A stretch of DNA of 19,695 nucleotides from PNKC01 sp039917655 (GTDB lineage: Bacteria > Chloroflexota > Dehalococcoidia > Tepidiformales > Tepidiformaceae): contig JBDSJC010000045.1 in the NCBI GenBank assembly GCA_039917655.1, positions 1-19,695 of the forward strand, written 5' to 3'. Positions within the stretch are counted from its first letter, which is position 1, and the number at the start of each line of letters is the position of its first letter. The notes under the pieces were generated by a model, which saw only the letters and a program-made list of their open reading frames with translations, made no database searches and was not told the origin of the DNA. A program made the translations under genes and the position numbers. This document shows positions 15,007 through 19,695 of this stretch, in pieces.

Positions 15007-15244
15007 CCCTGGCCAGGCCGTGAAAGACCTGCGTTTCGACGACTACAGCCTGATCGTCGATCTCGTCGATGGCCGCACGATCTCCGTGCCGCTCGTCTGG
15101 TTTCCGCGCCTGCTCCACGCGACTCAAATTCAGCGAAACAACTGGCAAGTCGGGGGCGGCGGCTTCGGAGTCCATTGGCCCGATATCGACGAAGACCTGA
15201 GCACCGAGGGACTGCTCGCGGGAATCCCGGCGGCGGCGCGGTAG
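14987..15244 (+). CDS. DUF2442 domain protein, partner of DUF4160
   Basis: This 85-residue protein has DUF2442 features: 'VKDLRFDDYSLIVDLVDGRTISVPLVWFPRLLHAT' (12-46), then 'RNNWQVGGGGFGVHWPDIDEDLSTEGLLAG' (50-79). ATG 14987 has GGAGG at 14976-14980, 6 nt upstream. It overlaps the end of the broken DUF4160 frame, the usual pair order. If the pair is a toxin-antitoxin system, this is the antitoxin-like member and is the one kept. An upstream in-frame start at 14846 would add non-homologous residues and is rejected. A degraded relative lies at 17365-17515. Confidence 0.88.
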   Translation: MSSTGLNPGQAVKDLRFDDYSLIVDLVDGRTISVPLVWFPRLLHATQIQRNNWQVGGGGFGVHWPDIDEDLSTEGLLAGIPAAAR

Positions 15245-15308
15245 CCTTGAGCTTAAATTCGGGGTGCAGGAATCCCCGTCTCGAGTGATGGACTATGATG
15301 GTTCAGTC

Positions 15309-15590
15309 ATGTTGCTTACGCACCGAGTGAGCACCCATCCCGGGGAAATCCTAAGCGAGGGCATTCTCGTGCCTCTCGGCAAGAGCGACGGCGCTCTTGC
15401 CGCGCATAACCAGGAGCCGGTCAGCCGAGTTGAAGCCATCCTCCGATGTGAAGAACCCGTCGATGCGGAACTGGCTTGGAAACTCGCCATGGCCTTCGGC
15501 ACCACGCCGCAGTTTTGGCTCAATCTCCAGTCCGCCCACGACCTCACCCGAACCCGCCCGGAGCGTACCCTGGCGAAGCTGGTTGGCTAG
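15309..15590 (+). CDS. HigA-like antitoxin / XRE-family regulator, orphan
   Basis: The protein has 93 residues. It matches HigA/VapI antitoxins at both ends: 'HPGEILSEGILVPLGKSDGALAAH' (10-33) and 'LAWKLAMAFGTTPQFWLNLQSAHDL' (55-79). The middle, 'NQEPVSRVEAILRCEEPVDAE', replaces the usual recognition region (GV.....INEIV.GKRGIT.DTA) with an unlike sequence, so DNA specificity is probably changed. HigA normally follows a HigB RNase toxin gene; none is found on either side, so this is an orphan or captured regulator. The start is uncertain: in-frame starts also exist at 15264 (GTG) and 15288 (ATG). TATGAT at 15294-15299 could be a -10 box for ATG 15309. Confidence 0.75.
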   Translation: MLLTHRVSTHPGEILSEGILVPLGKSDGALAAHNQEPVSRVEAILRCEEPVDAELAWKLAMAFGTTPQFWLNLQSAHDLTRTRPERTLAKLVG

Positions 15591-15668
15591 GGCAGTTCCA
15601 CTTCAGTCCGCTCTGAGTCAAGAAGCGACATCTGGCGTGCGCATCGCCCCAGTGACGCGTAACCCGCT

Positions 15669-17171
15669 TCACCCGTAGACGAACTCCGGACCATCGAGAT
15701 CGATCACGGGCAATTCGTCCTTCTCCCGCCAGTAATCCTGCGAATGCTGCCATTCCGGTTTTTCGCCGCGCTTGGGCAGGAGGTCCATGGCGCGCATGAG
15801 ATAGCCGGGGTTGAAATTCTCCGGGTCCATCCACGGCAGGAGCTTCATCTCCTTGTCTTCCGGGCGCAGCGCGACTTCCACCTGCTTGGCGCCCTTCCGC
15901 TCCATGTGCGCGAGGAGGCGGCAGACGAAATCAGCCAAGAGATCGGCGCGCAACGTCCAGCTGGCGCGAAAATAGCCGAACACCCAGAGCATGTTCGGCA
16001 CGCCGGTGAACATCATGCCGCGGTAGGTAACGGTGTCTGCGAAGACGAGCGGCTTGCCGTCGATCTCGAAGGCGATGTCCCCGAGCACGTTGAGATTGAA
16101 GCCGGTGGCGGTGATGACGATGTCCGCTTCGAGCTCTCTGCCGGTTTTCAGCAGGATGCCCTTCGGCGTGAATGTGTCGATTTCGTCAGTGACAATGGAC
16201 GCCTTGCCGGCGCTGATGCCGCGAAAGATGTCGCCGTCCGGCACGAAGGCGATGCGCTGGCGCCAGGGCCGGTAGTGCGGCGTGAAGTGGGTCTCGATGT
16301 CGAATTCAGGGCCCAGGTAAGCGCGCACGCCGGCGATCAGTTCCTGCTTAACCGTTTCCGGATCCTCAAGAGCGCGCCGCGTGAAGGTAGCCTGGTCGTA
16401 CAGAATCTTGCGGCGGACGATCTCGTGGATCCACGCTTCATCGATCTCCAATTCGCGCAGCGTGTCGGCCAAGTCGTTCTGGTTGCGTCCGGGAATGAAA
16501 TAGGTGGGCGACCGCTGCAATACCGTGACATGGCCGCAATCAGCCGCGATCGCGGGCACGAGCGTGGCCGCCGTCGCGCCTGAGCCGATCACGACCACCT
16601 GCTTGCCGGCGTAATCGAGGTCTTCCGGCCAGGATTGCGGGTGCACGAACTGCCCCTGGTACTGGTCCATCCCGGGCCATTCGGGGGTGTAGCCTTCGGA
16701 ATGGCGATAGTAGCCCTGGCACATCCAGAGGAATTTGGCGGTGAAGCGCTGCGTTTCGCCGGTGTCTGTGCGCGTGGCTTCGATAGCCCAACGATTGTCC
16801 TTGCTCGACCACCGCGCGGACGCAATCATGTGCTCGTAGCGGATGTGCCGGGCGAGGCCGTTCTCGTCGATCACTTCGCCCATGTACTTCAGGATTTCTT
16901 CGGCGCTTGCGATCGGCGCGCTCGTCCACGGCTTGAACCGATAACCGAACGTATACAGGTCGCTGTCGGAGCGGATGCCCGGATAGCGGTGCGTCCACCA
17001 CGTTCCGCCGAAGCTATCGAGCGCTTCGAGCACGACAAAGCTCGTGCCTGGCCGCTGCTCGGTCAGGTGATAGGCCGCGCCCACCCCGGAAATGCCTGCC
17101 CCGACGATCAGCACGTCGAAGTTCTCGGTTTTCGCCGGTTCCGGCCTGGCGAGCGTGTCGGTTGCTGTCAT
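15669..17171 (-). CDS. Flavin-containing monooxygenase, Baeyer-Villiger/EtaA type
   Basis: The protein has 500 residues with two dinucleotide-binding loops, GAGISG (24-29) for FAD and GSGATA (196-201) for NADPH. Between them is YQGQFVHPQSWP (171-182), fitting the class B fingerprint F.G...H...WP with Phe to Tyr. 'GGTWWTHRYPGIRSDSDLYTFGYRFKPW' (55-82) is typical of EtaA-like enzymes. They use NADPH and O2 to insert oxygen next to ketones or to oxidise S and N atoms; the substrate is unknown. ATG 17171 has GGTAGG 4 nt before it. It converges on the orphan HigA gene with a 78-nt gap. The SDR at 9.6 kb could supply ketones, but that is a guess. Confidence 0.92.
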   Translation of the reverse strand: MTATDTLARPEPAKTENFDVLIVGAGISGVGAAYHLTEQRPGTSFVVLEALDSFGGTWWTHRYPGIRSDSDLYTFGYRFKPWTSAPIASAEEILKYMGEVIDENGLARHIRYEHMIASARWSSKDNRWAIEATRTDTGETQRFTAKFLWMCQGYYRHSEGYTPEWPGMDQYQGQFVHPQSWPEDLDYAGKQVVVIGSGATAATLVPAIAADCGHVTVLQRSPTYFIPGRNQNDLADTLRELEIDEAWIHEIVRRKILYDQATFTRRALEDPETVKQELIAGVRAYLGPEFDIETHFTPHYRPWRQRIAFVPDGDIFRGISAGKASIVTDEIDTFTPKGILLKTGRELEADIVITATGFNLNVLGDIAFEIDGKPLVFADTVTYRGMMFTGVPNMLWVFGYFRASWTLRADLLADFVCRLLAHMERKGAKQVEVALRPEDKEMKLLPWMDPENFNPGYLMRAMDLLPKRGEKPEWQHSQDYWREKDELPVIDLDGPEFVYG

Positions 17172-17364
17172 TGAACCTACCTGTCATGACGGCGACGAGA
17201 TGTTGCCGCCTGCGCGGGACGATACCATCCGGGGACCCCGGTAGCCACGGCCACACGTACCCATTGGTCGGGCCCGATCGGCCCCCTGACCTTCGGACGA
17301 GCCATGCTCGTCAGGCTGGGGGTCGGGACCGGGGGAACTACAACTAGGGGAGGCGCCGGGACAT
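17172..17364. other. Non-coding spacer upstream of the monooxygenase
   Basis: I see no convincing gene here. The minus-strand open stretch has no recognisable protein and is composition-driven. A hairpin GACGAGC-CAT-GCTCGTC (17296-17312) overlaps an alternative pairing CCTGAC (17285-17290) with GTCAGG (17310-17315). TCGGGCCCGA around 17266-17275 is palindromic. These could be part of the monooxygenase leader or control region. GGGAACTACAACTAG at about 17332-17346 recurs, in reverse, just after the flippase gene (8472-8486). Confidence 0.4.
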
Positions 17365-17515
17365 AAACCCTGGCCAGCAATCCACCTCTTCCGGCCACGT
17401 CGCCTGGGGCTAACCCGGGAGGGGCGGCGGTTTCGGCATTCACTGGCCCGATGTGGATCAAGACCTGAGAACCGAGGGGATTTTGGCCGGTATCCCAGCG
17501 ACGGCGGCGCGGTAG
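17365..17515 (+). pseudogene. Decayed second DUF2442 copy
   Basis: The last 30 codons, ending in TAG 17513-17515, encode 'GGGFGIHWPDVDQDL' followed by 'RTEGILAGIPATAAR', nearly the same as the end of the intact DUF2442 protein (VHWPDIDEDL, STEGLLAG). Upstream only scraps remain: AACCCTGGCCAG at 17366-17377 equals the start region of the intact gene (after its ATG), and then sequence out of frame with a TAA at 17411-17413. The middle of the gene is lost or scrambled. The two copies differ at several residues, so the duplication is old or they came separately. No DUF4160 partner is found beside it. Confidence 0.75.
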
Positions 17516-17586
17516 CTTCCGCCGCCCGAAGCGCACCTTGGCGGGACTCAGGGCTCGAGCTTAGCGCGTGGCAGTAGACGAGACCT

Positions 17587-17592
17587 TATACT
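17587..17592 (+). promoter_or_regulatory. -10 box TATACT for hicB, leaderless transcript likely
   Basis: TATACT ends 6 nt before ATG 17599, so transcription would begin at or next to the start codon. No Shine-Dalgarno sequence precedes the gene. A clear -35 box is not visible (TTAGCG at 17561-17566 is 20 nt away). Confidence 0.5.
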
Positions 17593-17598
17593 CGCTTC

Positions 17599-17817
17599 AT
17601 GCGAATGGAGTTCACGGCAATCATCGAGCCGGCGGACGAGGGCGGATTCTGGGCAATCTGCCCTGAGGTGCCGGGCGCGAACGGACAGGGCGAGACTATC
17701 GAAGAGGTGAAGGAAGACCTCGAAGCGGCGATCAAACTCATGCTCGATGTCATGCGCGAGGATGCCCTCAAGAGGGCTTCCCCCACCGCGCGCCACGAAA
17801 CTCTAACCCCCGCGTGA
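17599..17817 (+). CDS. hicB: HicB-family antitoxin
   Basis: This 72-residue protein has the compact HicB/UPF0150 fold: 'FTAIIEPADEGGFWAICPEVPGANGQGETIEEVKEDLEAAIKLML' at about 5-49, with the conserved C.E.PG....G.T.EE....L.EAI pattern. It belongs to the short HicB type without a separate ribbon-helix-helix or HTH tail, so how it binds DNA is unclear. HicB neutralises HicA by covering its RNA-binding face. The stop overlaps the GTG of hicA as GTGA, so the genes are coupled. Met at 17605 is an alternative start. The frame is intact, while its toxin partner is not. Confidence 0.88.
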   Translation: MRMEFTAIIEPADEGGFWAICPEVPGANGQGETIEEVKEDLEAAIKLMLDVMREDALKRASPTARHETLTPA

Positions 17818-17942
17818 AGCGCACCGCACTAATCCGCCACCTCACCGCGAATGAGTGCTCCTTCCCGCGCCACAACGAAATCAAGAACCAGTTGGCGCGC
17901 CACATTTGCCGGAGCCTCGGAATCCCGGATCCACCCGGCTGA
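17814..17942 (+). pseudogene. hicA: HicA-family toxin with the catalytic core deleted in frame
   Basis: The frame encodes 42 residues, whereas HicA proteins are usually about 60-80. The start 'VKRTALIRHLTANECSF' matches the first helix and strand (MKR..LIRHL...GC.F). It jumps directly to 'PRHNEIKNQLARHICRSLGI', the final helix (PRH.EI...LARKICRDL.I). Missing is the middle block of about 20 residues (typically REGG.H....N......) which carries the His needed for mRNA cleavage. The frame is kept, so a short stable peptide could still be made and bind HicB, but RNase activity is not expected. GTG 17814 overlaps the hicB stop. Confidence 0.82.
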
Positions 17943-17982
17943 CCATCGCGTCGCGACGCTCTGGCGGCACTGACTACCCACC

Positions 17983-17996
17983 ACTCAGGACTCAGG
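17983..17996. repeat. ACTCAGG tandem duplication
   Basis: ACTCAGG occurs twice head-to-tail (17983-17989, 17990-17996) in the 61-nt spacer between the hicA remnant and the 3' end of the carboxylase gene. Its role is unknown. Confidence 0.4.
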
Positions 17997-18003
17997 AAAG
18001 CGG

Positions 18004-19695
18004 CTACGCCAGCTCGACGAGCACGTCCCCTTCCCTCACGACATCCCAGTCAACTACGTTGACCGCTTTCACTTCCCCTGCGGACGGCGCCGTGACTCGG
18101 TGCTCCATCTTCATCGCTTCGAGCAGGAGCAGGGCCTGGCCCAGCTCGACTGTATCGCCGACGGAGACGAGCACCGAGGCTATGGTGCCGGCAAGCGGGG
18201 CCATGACGACCGTCGAACCTGCGGTGGTGGCTTGGGCGCGGCGTGGGAGGGGTGGCGGGGGCATCAGCGTGAAGGCCCACATCTGGTAGGCGTCTGGCGC
18301 GGTTTCGTAGACCTGGATATCGCCGTGCGCCACGCGATACGTGTTGACGCCAAGTTCCACTGCCGGGTCACCGACCCGCACCGTGAACTGACCGGCCCCC
18401 TGGGGCGTGAGGCCGTAGCGCGCGCCCGCCGCCTGCCCTTTGATCATTCCCGCAGAGGGCGTGGCTGCGCCAACTTCGATCCGCCGGGTTCCGTCGCCGT
18501 CGCTCAGCCAAATGGTCGAGTCACCCGCCCCGAGCCAGGTTGCCGAACCGAACGGCGTTGCTGCCGGACCCGTGGCGGTTGCCACAAGGGCTGCGGCCGC
18601 GGCGGTCCAGGCCGCTTCGGGAACGAAAGAAGTTTGGAGCAGGCCGGGCAGTGCACCTTCCAGCCAATCGATCGTCGCCTCGCCAGACTGAAAGCGATCG
18701 GAAGCGACGATCGCGCGGTGGAGCTGCACGTTGGTCCGAATCCCGGCGACCGCGCAGTAGCCCAGGTCGTGCTCGGCGACCGCGAGCGCGTGGCCGCGGT
18801 CGCTGCCGTGGACGACTGCCTTCGCAACCAGCGAGTCGTACTGCGACGGTATTGCGTCGCCCTCAGCGAACCCTGCATCAAAGCGCTTCGAGCCTTCGCC
18901 GATCGAGTGGATTCGGCCGGTGCTTGGCTTGAAGCCATCGCGCGGGTCTTCGGCGTTTATGCGGAACTCGATTGCGTGGCCACGGAACTCGACCTCGTCC
19001 TGGGTCATCGGGAGCGGTTCGCCAGCGGCAATGCGAAGCTGTAGCTCGACGAGGTCGAGGCCGGTGACCAGTTCGGTCACCGGGTGCTCAACCTGGAGCC
19101 GGGGATTCACCTCCAGGAAGTAGAACGCCCGCTGGCCGCTGGCATCTGGCGCGGCCACGAGGAACTCGAAGGTACCAGCGTTCACGTAGCCGATCGCCCG
19201 CGCGAGGCGCAGGGCGGCGCCGGTCAGTTCGGCACGGAGGGCGTTATCGACGATTGGGCTCGGCGACTCTTCGATCAGTTTCTGGTGGCGCCGCTGAACC
19301 GAGCAGTCGCGTTCGCCGAGATGGATGGCGTTGCCGCGGGCGTCGGCGAGCACCTGGACTTCCACGTGGTGCGCGCCGATGACCAGCTTCTCGATCAGCA
19401 GGCCGGCATCGCCAAACGCCGCTTGGGCCTCCCGGCGGGCGCTTTCCATCGCGGCCGGCAGGTCTTCAGCAACGGACACATCCCGCATGCCACGTCCGCC
19501 GCCACCGCCACGCGCCTTGAGCATCACCGGAAAGCCGATGCGCGCTGCTTCCCGGATGAGGGTCGTCTCGTCGTCTTCGCGGTCCCAGCCAGGGACGACT
19601 GGGACACCGTTCGACACGGCCAACTGCCGTGCCGCCGATTTGTCGCCCATACCGCGCAAGACACTCGGCGGCGGCCCGACGAAGACGATCCCCGC
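18004..19695 (-). CDS. Acyl-CoA carboxylase biotin carboxylase/BCCP subunit, N-terminus cut by window edge
   Basis: The 563 visible residues run from the right edge to the stop TAG at 18006-18004; about 95 N-terminal residues should lie beyond the window, because the first residues 'AGIVFVGPPPSVLRGMGDK' fall near position 97 of biotin carboxylases. ATP-grasp signatures are seen: 'KARGGGGGRGM', 'ERDCSVQRRHQKLIEESPSP', 'FLEVNPRLQVEHPVTE', then the BC C-terminal 'EFRINAEDP' and 'YDSLVAKAVVHG'. A poorly conserved linker leads to a C-terminal biotinyl domain with 'LLEAMKMEH', the biotinylated Lys being about 34 residues from the end. Such fused subunits pair with a carboxyltransferase for acetyl-, propionyl- or methylcrotonyl-CoA; the acyl specificity is set by that missing partner. 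The gene is not interrupted in the window. Confidence 0.92.
   Translation of the reverse strand, partial: AGIVFVGPPPSVLRGMGDKSAARQLAVSNGVPVVPGWDREDDETTLIREAARIGFPVMLKARGGGGGRGMRDVSVAEDLPAAMESARREAQAAFGDAGLLIEKLVIGAHHVEVQVLADARGNAIHLGERDCSVQRRHQKLIEESPSPIVDNALRAELTGAALRLARAIGYVNAGTFEFLVAAPDASGQRAFYFLEVNPRLQVEHPVTELVTGLDLVELQLRIAAGEPLPMTQDEVEFRGHAIEFRINAEDPRDGFKPSTGRIHSIGEGSKRFDAGFAEGDAIPSQYDSLVAKAVVHGSDRGHALAVAEHDLGYCAVAGIRTNVQLHRAIVASDRFQSGEATIDWLEGALPGLLQTSFVPEAAWTAAAAALVATATGPAATPFGSATWLGAGDSTIWLSDGDGTRRIEVGAATPSAGMIKGQAAGARYGLTPQGAGQFTVRVGDPAVELGVNTYRVAHGDIQVYETAPDAYQMWAFTLMPPPPLPRRAQATTAGSTVVMAPLAGTIASVLVSVGDTVELGQALLLLEAMKMEHRVTAPSAGEVKAVNVVDWDVVREGDVLVELA

Noticed and set aside
17177..17536. 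Minus-strand frame of 119 codons upstream of the monooxygenase
   Set aside because: Arg/Pro/Gly-rich and without a domain; it also runs antisense over the DUF2442 remnant, so it is composition-driven.
1..19695. CRISPR array, tRNA or rRNA genes, integrase or transposase
   Set aside because: No regularly spaced repeats, no tRNA-like arms in the spacers and no recombinase or transposase motifs were seen by eye; a covariance-model scan would be needed to exclude a degenerate tRNA.

Overview
This is a GC-rich, gene-dense window, with genes on both strands, of ordinary bacterial chromosome. No rRNA, tRNA, CRISPR array, insertion sequence or phage module was seen. The gene mix suggests a Chloroflexota-like, F420/flavin-rich bacterium: a luciferase-like F420-type oxidoreductase, an ACAD10-type phosphotransferase, LL-diaminopimelate aminotransferase, dodecin, a YetF/DUF421 membrane protein and a secreted repeat protein. 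That placement is inference from gene content, not a phylogeny. Some starts are GTG or TTG, and two genes (DUF6081-like and hicB) look leaderless, with a TANNNT box exactly 6 nt before ATG.

Layout. 1-1.2 kb: the tail of an antitoxin overlapping a ParE/RelE toxin, then a DUF6081-like protein. 1.2-3.1 kb (minus strand): a compact run of nitroreductase, PNPOx-like flavoprotein and APH(6)-type kinase; the kinase reading frame is broken by a TGA. 3.2-5.2 kb (plus): a phosphotransferase translationally close-coupled to an LLM-class oxidoreductase. 5.4-8.5 kb: a secreted protein built of four divergent beta-rich repeats, with its own promoter and a rho-independent terminator, then a polysaccharide flippase. 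8.6-10.4 kb: a phytanoyl-CoA dioxygenase-family gene with a frameshift, convergent with an SDR dehydrogenase. 10.6-13.1 kb: an HDOD protein, a methyltransferase and a YetF-type membrane protein. 13.2-14.8 kb: a dodecin lacking the usual flavin-stacking Trp, divergent from dapL. 14.77-15.6 kb: a DUF4160 gene with a nonsense codon, an intact DUF2442 partner, and an orphan HigA-like protein. 15.7-17.2 kb (minus): a flavin-containing (Baeyer-Villiger type) monooxygenase. 17.3-17.9 kb: a decayed second DUF2442 copy, then HicB followed by a HicA shortened in its catalytic centre. 18.0 kb to the right edge (minus): the biotin carboxylase/BCCP subunit of an acyl-CoA carboxylase, cut by the window end.

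The most notable pattern is the amount of gene damage: a nonsense codon in a kinase, a nonsense codon in DUF4160, a C-run frameshift in a PhyH gene, an in-frame core deletion in HicA and a DUF2442 remnant. Where a toxin-antitoxin-like pair is damaged, the toxin-like partner is the one lost. The housekeeping genes (dapL, acyl-CoA carboxylase) are intact. I see no clearly new defence or mobile system. The best candidates for something undescribed are the secreted repeat protein, the HicB with a core-deleted HicA, and the Trp-less dodecin.
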